Source: an uncultured Ruminiclostridium sp. (GTDB taxonomy: Bacteria > Bacillota > Clostridia > Oscillospirales > Ruminococcaceae). Taken from it: DNA of 64,000 bases. The notes under the pieces are model-generated. The model was not told the origin of the DNA. It made no database searches and worked only from the letters and a program-made list of their open reading frames with translations. Shown here one piece after another: positions 25,719 through 34,874 of this stretch; the first letter of the stretch is position 1; each line of letters opens with the position of its first letter. The translations under genes and the position numbers were made by a program. Location of the stretch: NCBI GenBank assembly GCA_934454635.1, contig CAKSFR010000010.1:51237-115236 (forward strand), read 5' to 3'.

Positions 25719-26985
25719 TTAACTCTTTTTCTGTTCATCGTCAGATTCCCGAGCGACCTCTCTGCTATATGAAATAAGACTGAATAACGCACCGATTATT
25801 CCGGTGCAAAGAAACATTACAGCCATTCCGCTTCTGCTCCTACTAATGTTTGCAAAAATCCTGCAAGCGGATTATCGGACGCCATAAACGGCTCAAAAAC
25901 ATAATCGGCTAAAATTCCGCCGAACAAAATCCCGCACGGTATGGTTCCGAATTGAACTGCGTTTCTTGCCGAAAAAATACGTCCCTGAATTTGCTCCGGA
26001 ACATTTTTGTAAATAATCACCATCTGTCCGGTGTTGATAAAAGCAATAGGAAAGCTCGCAGCAAATCCTGCGACCGCCCATGTCGGCACATTTCTGCCCG
26101 CTCCCATAAAGACGTCGCCGAGCAAAAACGATACGGCGGCGGATATGTATATCATCTCTGAATTTCTGCCCTTTATCTTGCCTGTTGAAACAATAATTCC
26201 GCCGACAATCCCGCCAATTCCTATCACGGCGTTTACTATCCCCAGCGCCGAAGTATCGTTGCCGCTTCGCGAAAGTATCATAGGTGAAAGAATGTTTTCA
26301 TAAGTCAGGCGAGAAAAGAAATTGAGCACTGCCATGGCTGCAAAAAGAGAAACAAGCTTTTTGTTTTTTATTAAAAAGCGAAAGCCATCGGCACAGTCCG
26401 CAAATACGCCGACTCTGTGTGTTGTTTCGGATTTGTCCTCCGTGATTTTCAGCACAAAAACAAGAACTGCGAACGCAAATAAAAAACTTGCCAGATCCAC
26501 AGACAGAACAAGTCCCACTCCTCCTGCCGCAAACAGCGCAGAAGCTATAACAGGCGATAAAACAGTCACGAGGTTTCCCGAAAATGAATTCATTCCGCTT
26601 ATTTGTGACAATTTTTCTTTCGGAATGACTCTGCCCACTGCAACGGACGCAGCAGGACCCTGAAATGCGTTCACAAAACCAATAACAGCGTTTGTCAAGT
26701 ATATATGCCATATCCCGAGGCGGCCGACAGCATTGAGAATAAGTATTACGGCAGAACACAGCGCTGCGGTACTGTCCCAAATAATCATTATTCTTTTTTT
26801 GTTGTGATTGTCCACAAACGCTCCGGCGAAAAAACTCGCAATGATGTATGGCATATAATTGAAAAATGACATCAGCGATACCGTCATCGCCGAACCTTCA
26901 TCACGGTATGCCCAAAGTATAAGTGCAAAACCCGTCATAGCGCTGCCAAGCTGCGAAAGCGTCTGACTAAGCCAAAAAATAATAT
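25719..26985 (-). pseudogene. MFS transporter pseudogene: start lost to a repeat element, 3' frameshift
   Basis: The main frame (26938-25817) encodes most of a macrolide-efflux-type MFS protein (GAFVDNHNKKRIM, PAASVAVGRVIP, NVPEQIQGRIFSARN). Upstream of ATG 26938 the frame continues NYIIFWLSQTLSQLGSAMTG, the normal start of this family, but runs into an element end and an in-frame TGA with no start codon. At the 3' end the frame reads LVGAEAEWL-stop, whereas the neighbouring frame continues SGMAVMFLCTGIIGALF...EQKKS to a stop at 25719-25721. Restoring one G (GCAGAAGC to GCAGGAAGC, near 25833) gives VGAGSGMAVMFLC, the expected C-terminal helix. Two independent lesions make it a pseudogene; a shortened product from internal ATGs cannot be excluded. 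Confidence 0.85.
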
Positions 26986-27077
26986 AATTCCGTCAAAGCC
27001 GCCGGCTTTGACATACCGCTTTTTAAGCGGTAATCAATATATAGATACTGTCTGTATATTGATTGGGAATCAGTATT
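26981..27077. mobile_element. AT-rich three-hairpin element (family C, copy 1)
   Basis: Outer ends AATATAATTCC and GGAATCAGTATT enclose hairpins GTCAAAGCC-gcc-GGCTTTGAC, ACCGCTT-ttt-AAGCGGT and AATCAATATATAGA-tactg-TCTGTATATTGATT. It removed the start codon of the MFS gene. A near-identical copy is at 55561-55659. Confidence 0.85.
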
Positions 27078-27079
27078 AA

Positions 27080-27108
27080 AGCCGTCCCCGATTTTTTCGG
27101 GAACGGCT
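27080..27108 (-). terminator. Terminator of the gatCAB-aspS operon
   Basis: Stem AGCCGTTCCCG/CGGGGACGGCT with loop AAAAAAT on the minus strand, 6 bp after the aspS stop; the T-run is short and merges with the adjoining element. Confidence 0.7.
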
Positions 27109-27113
27109 CGCTT

Positions 27114-28904
27114 TTATTCTTCGCTCTGCTGTTTCTTTAAGTCCTGCGGGCGCTGTCTTACCTTGATGTGAACGTCGCGAAGCTGCTGCTCCGTAACCTC
27201 GGTAGGCGCTCCGAGCAGCAGATCCTGCGCGTTGGAGTTGAGCGGGAAAGCGATAACCTCGCGTATGCTCTCCTCGTCAAGCAGCAGCATTATCATACGG
27301 TCGATACCGAACGCCATGCCTGCGTGCGGAGGCGCGCCGAACTTGAACGCGCTGTAAAGCGCTCCGAATTTCGCGGCAACGTCCTCTTCGGTGTAGCCCG
27401 CAATCTCAAACGCCTTTACCATAACGTCAATGTCGTGGTTTCTTACCGCGCCCGACGCAAGCTCAACACCGTTGCATACAACGTCGTACTGGTACGCGAG
27501 AACGTCGCAGGGATTCTTCGTGTTGAGCGCTTCAAGCTCACCCTGCGGCATTGAGAAAGGATTGTGCGTGAAAATCGGCTTGCCCGTTTCCTCGTCCTCC
27601 TCGTACATGGGGAAGTCAACTATCCAGCACACTTCAAACCTGTCGTTGTCGATAAGCTCCATGCGGTTTGCCACTTCGGTGCGGATCTGTCCCGCGAATT
27701 TCTCCGCGTTCTTCTTGTTGTCGGCAATAAAGTAGAGAACGTCGCCCGCTTCAAGCGCGCAGCGTGAAATAAGCTCTTCTCTGTCGCCCTCGCGGAGGAA
27801 CTTGTCAATCGGTCCGTTAAACGACATATCGGGTTCAACCTTGAAATAACCCAGACCCTTCATGCCGATAGAAAGCGCGTATTCCTCCATGCTCTTAAAG
27901 AACGTCTTGGACTTTTCCGCCATTTTCGGAACACGGATAGCGCGGACGGTCTTGTTTGAGAACGGCTTAAAGCCGCTGTCAACAAACAGATCGGAAACGT
28001 CAACGATAAAGAGAGGGTTGCGTAAATCGGGCTTATCTGAGCCGTATTTAAGCATCGCTTCTTCAAATGTAATGCGCGGGAAAGGCGCGTGCGTATATTT
28101 CTTTTTACCGAATTTTTCGAGAATTGCGGGGAAAATGGCTTCCGCAGCCGCAAAAACGTCCTCCTGCGTAGCGAAGCTCATTTCCATATCAAGCTGATAA
28201 AATTCGCCCGGAGTTCTGTCGGCTCTCGCGTCCTCGTCGCGGAAGCACGGCGCAAGCTGGAAGTACTTGTCGAAGCCCGAAACCATGTAAAGCTGCTTAA
28301 AAATCTGCGGAGCCTGCGGCAGCGCATAGAACTTTCCGTGGTGCTTGCGGCTCGGGATAAGGTAGTCGCGCGCGCCCTCGGGCGAAGATGTAGAAAGAAT
28401 AGGCGTCTGAAGCTCGAGGAAGCCCATTTCGGTCATCTTTTCGCGCATGAACGACATAACGTTCGAGCGGAATACGATATTGTCGTGAACCTTGCGGTTG
28501 CGCATATCGAGGAAACGGTAGCGCAGGCGCACGTCCTCGCCGCTTTCCTTTGAGGACGGAACCTCGAACGGGAGCTGAACCGAAACCTTTCCGAGAATAT
28601 CGAGGCTTTCCGCTTCAAGCTCGATCGTTCCCGTCGAAATCTTGTCGTTGAACGTGCTTTCGTCGCGCTTGATTATCTTTCCGCTGATAGAAACCGCGCA
28701 TTCCTTGTTCACGCCGTCGAGCAGCGATTCGTTGTTCTGTAAGGTTACCTGAAGAACGCCGTAATGGTCGCGTAAGTCAATAAACTTTATTCCGCCGTGG
28801 TCGCGGATATTTTCAACCCAGCCCGAAACACGGACTGTCGCCCCGATATCGCTCTCGGATAGCATTGATGTGTTGTGGTCACGGTATTTGTTACTTAAAA
28901 ACAT
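27114..28904 (-). CDS. aspS: Aspartate-tRNA ligase
   Basis: A 596-residue bacterial-type AspRS that charges tRNA with aspartate. An N-terminal OB-fold anticodon-binding domain (VRVSGWVENIRDHGGIKFIDLRDHYG) is followed by class II motif 2 (CFRDEDARADRTPGEFYQLD), the bacterial GAD insertion (~residues 285-420) and motif 3 (GMAFGIDRMIML). Length is typical of bacterial rather than archaeal AspRS. It lies 15 bp after gatB on the same strand, in an operon with all GatCAB genes, suggesting a non-discriminating AspRS that feeds Asp-tRNA(Asn) to the amidotransferase; that specificity is inferred from context. Confidence 0.97.
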   Translation of the reverse strand: MFLSNKYRDHNTSMLSESDIGATVRVSGWVENIRDHGGIKFIDLRDHYGVLQVTLQNNESLLDGVNKECAVSISGKIIKRDESTFNDKISTGTIELEAESLDILGKVSVQLPFEVPSSKESGEDVRLRYRFLDMRNRKVHDNIVFRSNVMSFMREKMTEMGFLELQTPILSTSSPEGARDYLIPSRKHHGKFYALPQAPQIFKQLYMVSGFDKYFQLAPCFRDEDARADRTPGEFYQLDMEMSFATQEDVFAAAEAIFPAILEKFGKKKYTHAPFPRITFEEAMLKYGSDKPDLRNPLFIVDVSDLFVDSGFKPFSNKTVRAIRVPKMAEKSKTFFKSMEEYALSIGMKGLGYFKVEPDMSFNGPIDKFLREGDREELISRCALEAGDVLYFIADNKKNAEKFAGQIRTEVANRMELIDNDRFEVCWIVDFPMYEEDEETGKPIFTHNPFSMPQGELEALNTKNPCDVLAYQYDVVCNGVELASGAVRNHDIDVMVKAFEIAGYTEEDVAAKFGALYSAFKFGAPPHAGMAFGIDRMIMLLLDEESIREVIAFPLNSNAQDLLLGAPTEVTEQQLRDVHIKVRQRPQDLKKQQSEE

Positions 28905-28919
28905 TTCGGTCGTCCTTCC

Positions 28920-30353
28920 TTAACCCTTTAATTTTTTCTCAAGCATTTCGCGTATCGCGTTGGGGGTCGCCTGACCCTTGAGCGCCTTGTTCGCCTGCCC
29001 CATAAAGAAGCCGAACACCTTCTGCTCGCCGCTGCGATACTGCTCTGCGGGCTTCGGATTGTCCGCGATAAGCTTGTCGATAACGCTTTCAAGCAGGGCG
29101 CTGTCTTCCTTTACCCAGTAATTTTCCGCGTCGCAGATCTCCTCGGGAGTTTTTCCCGTTTCGAGCATTGCCTTGAAAATATTTTTATAATTATTTTTGT
29201 TTATTTTGTCCGTATCGCCGTATTCTATGAGCCGTGCGACTTCCTCGGGCTTAACTTTAAGCGTTTCCATGCTCATTTCGCCAAGATTTATACGGCGCAT
29301 GAACTCGCCGAGCATAAAGCTGAGAATGGATTTCGGGTTGATGTATGCGCCTATGGCGCTTTCAAAAAAGTCGCAGATATCCTTGTCGTTTATAATGGTA
29401 TCCGCGTCCGCTTCTTTCATGCCGTATTCGCTCATATAGCGCGCTTTTCTCGCCTCGGGCATTTCGGGGAGGCTCGCCTTTATCGCGTCAAGCTCCTCCT
29501 CGGTGAAAATTATCGGCGGAATATCGGGGTCGGGGAAGTAGCGGTAATCGTGCGCGTCCTCTTTCGAGCGCATTGCGGTAGTTTCGCCCGTTGTATCGGA
29601 AAAACGGCGCGTTTCCTGTATTACGCGTCCACCCGATTCGATAATTTCACTCTGACGGTAAATTTCGTACTCGATCGCTCTGCCGATCGCTTTTACGGAG
29701 TTGAGGTTCTTTATCTCCGCGCGCGTTCCAAGCTCGGCGGAATCCTTTTCCGCGAGGGAAATGTTTACGTCGCAGCGCAGCGAACCCTGTTCCATTTTAC
29801 AGTCGCACACGCCCGCGTATTTAAGCAGCAGGCGAATCTTTTCGATAAATGCGCAGACCTCTTCGGCGCTGTGAAAATCAGGCTCGGTAACAATTTCAAT
29901 AAGCGGTATGCCGCAGCGGTTATAATCCGCAAGACTTACCCTTGCATAATCGTCGTGAACCAGCTTTCCCGCGTCCTCTTCAAGATGTATGCGGTTTATT
30001 CTTATGCGCTTGTCGCCCGCGGAGGTCTTTATGTCAACGTGACCGTTGAGGCAGACAGGGCGGGGCATCTGCGAGATCTGATATGCTTTCGGGAGGTCGG
30101 GGTAAAAGTAATTTTTTCTGTCCCACTTCGTGAAGCGCGAAATTTCGCAGTTCATCGTATATCCCGCCTTAACGATATATTCAACGGCGGTGTGGTTAAG
30201 AACGGGGAGCGTTCCGGGAAAGCCCGAGCAGACGGGGCAGCAGCGGGAGTTAGGCTCGCCGCCAAATTCCGCCGAGCAGGTGCAGAATACCTTAGATTTC
30301 GTAAGAAGCTCCGCGTGAATTTCAAGACCGATAGTCGGATATAATCTAGCCAT
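28920..30353 (-). CDS. gatB: Aspartyl/glutamyl-tRNA amidotransferase subunit B
   Basis: A 477-residue GatB, the kinase/tRNA-binding subunit that activates the Asp/Glu side chain on mischarged tRNA. The start MARLYPTIGLEIHAEL, the zinc cysteines in FCTCSAEFGG and RCCPVCSGFPGTLPVLN, and the conserved RKNYFYPDLPKAYQISQ are present, followed by the C-terminal YqeY-like tail ending MGQANKALKGQATPNAIREML. It is 17 bp downstream of gatA and 15 bp upstream of aspS. Confidence 0.97.
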   Translation of the reverse strand: MARLYPTIGLEIHAELLTKSKVFCTCSAEFGGEPNSRCCPVCSGFPGTLPVLNHTAVEYIVKAGYTMNCEISRFTKWDRKNYFYPDLPKAYQISQMPRPVCLNGHVDIKTSAGDKRIRINRIHLEEDAGKLVHDDYARVSLADYNRCGIPLIEIVTEPDFHSAEEVCAFIEKIRLLLKYAGVCDCKMEQGSLRCDVNISLAEKDSAELGTRAEIKNLNSVKAIGRAIEYEIYRQSEIIESGGRVIQETRRFSDTTGETTAMRSKEDAHDYRYFPDPDIPPIIFTEEELDAIKASLPEMPEARKARYMSEYGMKEADADTIINDKDICDFFESAIGAYINPKSILSFMLGEFMRRINLGEMSMETLKVKPEEVARLIEYGDTDKINKNNYKNIFKAMLETGKTPEEICDAENYWVKEDSALLESVIDKLIADNPKPAEQYRSGEQKVFGFFMGQANKALKGQATPNAIREMLEKKLKG

Positions 30354-30370
30354 TCTTTTGCTCCTTAATA

Positions 30371-31819
30371 TTATAATGTGCAGCGAACGGGGCTGAACTG
30401 CTGTTCAAACGCGTCCGCAGCCTGTATCAGCGTAGCTTCGTCAAAACGCTTGCCTATCATGCTCATTCCGATAGGCATTCCGTCCGCATTATAGCCGCAG
30501 GTCGTGTTTATTCCGGGAAGTCCCGCAATATTCACGGTTACGGTGCAGATATCGGCGGTGTACATTTTTACGGGGTCGTTGTCCTGCGCGCCTATTTTGT
30601 ACGCAACGCTCGGAGCGGTAGGCGTAAGTATAACGTCCGCCTTTTCAAACACCTCGTTATATTCCTTTATTACCTCTTGCTTTAGCGCAAGCGCCTTACG
30701 GTAATACGCGTCGTAATAGCCGCTTGAAAGCGCGTAGTTTCCGAGCAGGATACGGCGCTTTACCTCGTCGCCGAAACCACGGTTGCGGCTGTCGCGGATC
30801 ATTTCGTCGAATGTGCGACCCTCGCCGCGCAGACCGTACTTTATTCCGTCATAGCGTGAAAGGTTAGAAGCCGCTTCCGCTGACGAAATGAGGTAATATG
30901 CGGGGACAGCGTATTTCAGCGTGCTTATTGAGCAGTCGATAAGCTGCGCGCCCATTTTTTCATATTCCTTCGCGGCGTTCATAACCGCGTTTCTGACTTC
31001 TTCGTCTACCGCGTCGCCGAAAAATTCCTTCGGAATAGCGATTTTCATTCCCTTAACGCCCATACCCGCCTTTGCGTTAAAATCGTCGGCAGGAACGTTT
31101 TTGCTGGTAGCGTCGTGCGGGTCAACGCCGCAGATAGTGTTAAGAATAGTGCCGCAGTCACGAGCGTTACGCGCGATCGGGCCTATCTGGTCAAGTGAGC
31201 TTCCGAAAGCGACAAGTCCATAGCGCGAAACTCTGCCGTATGTGGGCTTTAAGCCGGTAACTCCGCAGAAAGAGGAAGGCTGACGGATAGAACCGCCGGT
31301 GTCGCTTCCGAGCGCCGCAGCGCAAAGTCCCGCAGAAACCGCCGCTGCCGAGCCGCCGGACGAGCCGCCGGGAACGCAGTCGGTGTTATAAGGGTTTTTC
31401 GTCTTTTTAAAGGCACTTGTCTGGGTCGAACCGCCCATTGCAAATTCGTCCATGGAAGTTTTGCCGAGCATGACGAAGTTGTCTTTTTTCAGCTTTTCGA
31501 TGACCGTAGCGTCATACGGCGGAACGAAATTTTCGAGCATACGCGACGCGCAGGTCGTGCGAATGCCGTCCGTGCAGATGTTGTCCTTTATCGCGAGGGG
31601 AATGCCCGTAAGAGCCGCCGCTTTTCCCTTGTCGATTCGCGCCTGGGCGGTTTTAGCCGCTTCGAGAGCCGCTTCCTCAGTGACAGTGATATAGGAAAGG
31701 ACCTTATCGTCTTTCGCCTTTATTTCACCAAAAATTTCTTTCGCAAGCTCTTCGGCGCTTATTTTCTTTTCATCAAGCAGGCTGCGCAGCCCGGAAATTG
31801 TAACGTTTCTGAATTCCAC
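30371..31819 (-). CDS. gatA: Aspartyl/glutamyl-tRNA amidotransferase subunit A
   Basis: A 482-residue amidase-signature protein that releases ammonia from glutamine or asparagine. The Ser-cisSer-Lys triad is readable: Lys in IPLAIKDNICT, then CVPGGSSGGSAAAV and LGSDTGGSIRQPSSFCG. It follows gatC by 12 bp and precedes gatB by 17 bp. Length is normal. Confidence 0.97.
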   Translation of the reverse strand: MEFRNVTISGLRSLLDEKKISAEELAKEIFGEIKAKDDKVLSYITVTEEAALEAAKTAQARIDKGKAAALTGIPLAIKDNICTDGIRTTCASRMLENFVPPYDATVIEKLKKDNFVMLGKTSMDEFAMGGSTQTSAFKKTKNPYNTDCVPGGSSGGSAAAVSAGLCAAALGSDTGGSIRQPSSFCGVTGLKPTYGRVSRYGLVAFGSSLDQIGPIARNARDCGTILNTICGVDPHDATSKNVPADDFNAKAGMGVKGMKIAIPKEFFGDAVDEEVRNAVMNAAKEYEKMGAQLIDCSISTLKYAVPAYYLISSAEAASNLSRYDGIKYGLRGEGRTFDEMIRDSRNRGFGDEVKRRILLGNYALSSGYYDAYYRKALALKQEVIKEYNEVFEKADVILTPTAPSVAYKIGAQDNDPVKMYTADICTVTVNIAGLPGINTTCGYNADGMPIGMSMIGKRFDEATLIQAADAFEQQFSPVRCTL

Positions 31820-31831
31820 AATTCTTCCTCC

Positions 31832-32110
31832 TTATTCCATCATTTTCGGAACAACGTAGCAGTTATCCCGCGGCTGTGTGTTCTGCTGAAGCCGTTCTGT
31901 TTTAAAGGAGGGTGCCGCCTCGTCCTTGCGCAGGTCGTCGTAGGCAATCTCGTTGTGGTCCTTTGTGTCGTCGTAGCTTATCTCAAATCCCTTTATCGTG
32001 TCCATAAGACCGATAATGTCCGACATTTCCGAGAGAATTTTTTTCTGTTCGTCTTCGGTAAAATTGAGCTTGGAAAGCTCGCATAAATGGTCGAGCGTTT
32101 TAATATCCAT
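31832..32110 (-). CDS. gatC: Aspartyl/glutamyl-tRNA amidotransferase subunit C
   Basis: A 92-residue GatC that wraps GatA and GatB. Conserved start LDHLCELSKLNFTEDEQKK and the C-terminal LRKDEAAPSF segment are visible. It is the first gene of gatCAB-aspS and is preceded by a promoter at 32158-32186. Confidence 0.93.
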   Translation of the reverse strand: MDIKTLDHLCELSKLNFTEDEQKKILSEMSDIIGLMDTIKGFEISYDDTKDHNEIAYDDLRKDEAAPSFKTERLQQNTQPRDNCYVVPKMME

Positions 32111-32157
32111 AGCAGCTTTTCCTTTCTTTTGTAAACAATAACCCTATTATCCATATT

Positions 32158-32186
32158 ATTATACTATAATCCGCGCCCGATTGCAA
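32158..32186 (-). promoter_or_regulatory. Promoter of the gatCAB-aspS operon
   Basis: Minus strand TTGCAA (32181-32186), 17-bp spacer, TATAAT (32158-32163), 48 bp before gatC. No T-box or other leader is visible between promoter and start. Confidence 0.78.
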
Positions 32187-32550
32187 GGGTTTTCAGGATT
32201 TTTTTGAATATTATGCCATAGGGCAGACGTTTTTCGCATTGTTTTGCCTCCGAAGTGCGGCATTATACCCGCAACGCCCGCATTAAGCGCACTTTTCGGC
32301 GCACTTTCTGCGCTATTCGTCACCAACTGCTCCCCAAATCACAGCTATATCGGCGCACTTTCTGCCAACGGCGGGGCGGGCGCGCGCCGCAGCTCCGCTG
32401 CGGCAGCAGGCGGCGAAGCCGCCTGCACTTTCATTTTGCTGCGCAAAATGAAAGGCGCGCCCGCGCCGCCATGGGGCAGAAACGTTGAGAGTTTTGCCTA
32501 TGCAAAGTGCGCGTGACAGTCAAACGTACGAAAAGCGAACAGGCAAAAAG
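32187..32550. repeat. Intergenic region with family A element (copy 8)
   Basis: The core at 32375-32470 has an outer GGCGGGCGCGC/GCGCGCCCGCGCC; hairpins GCCGCAG-ctccg-CTGCGGC, GCAGGCGGC-gaa-GCCGCCTGC and CTTTCATTTTGC-tgc-GCAAAATGAAAG. TTTCGGCGCACTTTCTGC-like phrases recur in the flank. No gene supported. Confidence 0.8.
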
Positions 32551-32582
32551 AAAAAGCCCTGCGCAAATGCACAAGGCTTTTC
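32551..32582 (-). terminator. Terminator of the 32602 surface protein gene
   Basis: Minus strand stem AAGCCTTGTGC/GCGCAGGGCTT followed by TTTTTC. Confidence 0.8.
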
Positions 32583-32601
32583 GTTATTCAGCTTTTAAAG
32601 C

Positions 32602-33618
32602 TTACTTTCTCTTCTTAGCAACGAGAACTGCACCGGCAGCAACGATTGCAAGACCTGCAACAGCAGCTACATCAGCAACACCTGTGTCAGGAGAGCCCTT
32701 TGAGGAATCAGTAGCAGCAGCAACATCACCGGCAGTAGAAGTGTTGGTGTTGTCAGCAGCAACTTCAGTAGTTGTGTCGTCAGCAGCTGTATCATCAGCA
32801 GCAGCGTCGTCAGCAGCTACATCGTCAGCAGCGTCGTCTTCATCAGCAGCAGCGTCATCAGCATCGTCAGCTACATCATCAGTAGCGTCGTCTTCAGCAG
32901 CGTCATCAGCTGTATCATCAGCAGCTGCATCGTCTTCAGCAGCAGCGTCATCAGCAGCTGCGTCATCTTCAGCAGCGTCATCAGCAGCAGCGCCAGCTTC
33001 GATTAAAGGAAGGTTAGCCTTACCGTTTTCATCGAAAGAAATCATTACGTTGCCGTCAGCATCCTTAACAACCATGGACTTAACAACGATGTTGGACATA
33101 TCGCTGCCCCATTCCTGAACAGCGATCTGAACGAGGTCGTAGCCTTCGTATACACAGTTGGTTTCGTCAACCTTTAATGTACCTGTGTATGTAAGATCAC
33201 CGGTCTTTACAAACTGAACGGGCTTGTCAGCAGCAAGAGTTTCAATGGGAGTTTCAGCGTCTTCATCGAGTGTGCCCCAATATTCCTTACCGTTCCAGTT
33301 GTGGTCAGCATTCTCTGTGCTCTTGCTGGAAAGAACAATAGCGCCGCCGAAAGAACCGTCAAAGAAATCAGGATCATCAGTTGTGATTGTTACTTCAACA
33401 GAAGCGATCTTTGTGCAGTCAATGCCGTAATCGGTGTAGTCCTTTTCAGAAGCGTCAAATGTCTGGTTGCTGTAAACTACAGGCATCCAAGAACCTGTGC
33501 CGGATCTGAAATGACCATCCTGGGGAACGACCTTGAGAACTGCGCTAGCGGAAACGCCCATAGCAGCAGCAGCTACTGCAGCAGCGGAAAAGCTAGCAAT
33601 TAACTTGTTTAACTTCAT
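32602..33618 (-). CDS. Secreted surface protein with Asp/Ala-rich linker and SPDTG C-terminal anchor
   Basis: A 338-residue exported protein: signal peptide (LIASFSAAAVAAAAMGVSASA), a ~200-residue beta-rich domain with VTITTDDPDFFDGSFGGAIV and VQEWGSDMSNIVVKS, a ~100-residue linker of Asp/Ala/Glu repeats, then GSPDTG, a hydrophobic stretch and KKRK. The tail is the layout of a sortase signal with SPDTG in place of LPxTG. The N-terminal domain is paralogous to the next gene (33796) and may be a carbohydrate-binding or adhesive fold; not recognised further. No sortase gene is in the window. Confidence 0.75.
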   Translation of the reverse strand: MKLNKLIASFSAAAVAAAAMGVSASAVLKVVPQDGHFRSGTGSWMPVVYSNQTFDASEKDYTDYGIDCTKIASVEVTITTDDPDFFDGSFGGAIVLSSKSTENADHNWNGKEYWGTLDEDAETPIETLAADKPVQFVKTGDLTYTGTLKVDETNCVYEGYDLVQIAVQEWGSDMSNIVVKSMVVKDADGNVMISFDENGKANLPLIEAGAAADDAAEDDAAADDAAAEDDAAADDTADDAAEDDATDDVADDADDAAADEDDAADDVAADDAAADDTAADDTTTEVAADNTNTSTAGDVAAATDSSKGSPDTGVADVAAVAGLAIVAAGAVLVAKKRK

Positions 33619-33795
33619 TTTGAGTATCCTCCTAAAATTTTATCCGCCATATAGCAAAGCCTAATACGACGTTTAATTCATTTTAACATGACTTTTACAC
33701 TCCGTCAATATGCATTTTCACTAAAATTTATGCATATTTTATGGAAGTTTTGATTAACCTAATTAGGTAAATTTAAACTTTGTAAAAAATCGTGT

Positions 33796-34632
33796 TTACT
33801 TTCTCTTCTTTGCGACTACAACTGCACCGGCAGCAACGATTGCAAGACCTGCAACAGCAGCTACATCAGCAACGCCTGTGTCGGGAGAACCCTTAGAAGA
33901 ATCGGTCGCAGCGGCAACATCGCCGGCAGCGGGAGCTTCATCAGCAGCAGGTGCTTCGTCAACAACGGGAGCTTCGTCAGCAGCGGGAGCTTCATCAGCA
34001 GCGGGAGCTTCATCAGCGGTATCAGCAGCGCCGGAAAGGAGGTTGCCCTCGCCGTCAAATGCAATAACTACGTTACCGTCAGCGTCATAGCACTGAACGC
34101 CCTTTACAACGATCTGGGACATATCAGAACCCCATTCCATGATTGCAACCTGAGCGTAAGCGTCGGGGGAATCTACCGCGTAAAGGCAGCTGGAATCGTC
34201 AATGTCGTAAGTAAGCTGATAGGTATAATCGCCGAGAGTTTCTGCGAGAATAGGCGCAGTAGTGTCCTGTGTTTCAAAGCCGTTTTCTTCGTCAATACAA
34301 CCCCAGAAAGCTTTCTGAACCCAGTTGTGATCCTCAGGGCAGAGAGAAGCAGGTCCGCAGCTCATTACGAGCGCGCCGCCGAACATACCCTCGAAAAAGT
34401 CGGTATCATCGGTTGTGATCTGGAACTTAACGGTCTTGATAGAAGCGTAGTCAATGCCGAAGTCGATTTTTTCGGAAGGGCAGTAGAGCTTAGCCATCCA
34501 CATACCGGAAGCCGAAGAAATATGGCTCGGAGCATTATCAACGATTAAAAGAGTTGCATTTGCGGAAACTGCAAGAGCGGAAACCGCAAGAGCAGCAGCC
34601 GCTGTTCCTGCAATAGCTTTTCTTAACTTCAT
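33796..34632 (-). CDS. Secreted surface protein with APAADE repeats and SPDTG C-terminal anchor
   Basis: A 278-residue paralogue of the gene at 32602. Signal peptide (IAGTAAAALAVSALAVSANA), a domain with FQITTDDTDFFEGMFGGALV and IMEWGSDMSQIVVKG aligning to the partner, a short linker of EAPAAD repeats (five), then the same tail through GSPDTG to KKRK. The linker type differs (Ala/Pro/Glu versus Asp/Ala) while head and tail are conserved. The two genes are 177 bp apart on one strand with an AT-rich gap. Confidence 0.75.
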   Translation of the reverse strand: MKLRKAIAGTAAAALAVSALAVSANATLLIVDNAPSHISSASGMWMAKLYCPSEKIDFGIDYASIKTVKFQITTDDTDFFEGMFGGALVMSCGPASLCPEDHNWVQKAFWGCIDEENGFETQDTTAPILAETLGDYTYQLTYDIDDSSCLYAVDSPDAYAQVAIMEWGSDMSQIVVKGVQCYDADGNVVIAFDGEGNLLSGAADTADEAPAADEAPAADEAPVVDEAPAADEAPAAGDVAAATDSSKGSPDTGVADVAAVAGLAIVAAGAVVVAKKRK

Positions 34633-34807
34633 TTTTAGTTTACCTCCATAAAATTTAAGTGTTGGGTTAATCCTTTTAACCTATTATTATTATATATGAA
34701 TGTGTGCAAATTTGCAATATGTAAATTTAACAATATTACGCGGATGTTTTGGTACATTTTTACTCAAACATTGCCTTGCAAACTTGCGTTTTTTGTTTAA
34801 TCTTAAC

Positions 34808-34837
34808 AAAAAACGTGCCCGGCGAACCGAGCACGTC
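34808..34837 (-). terminator. Terminator of the 34875 surface protein gene
   Basis: Minus strand stem ACGTGCTCGG/CCGGGCACGT followed by TTTTTTG. Confidence 0.85.
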
Positions 34838-34874
34838 TTTGTTATTCAGATTCGATAATCGACTTTCGGGTCAA

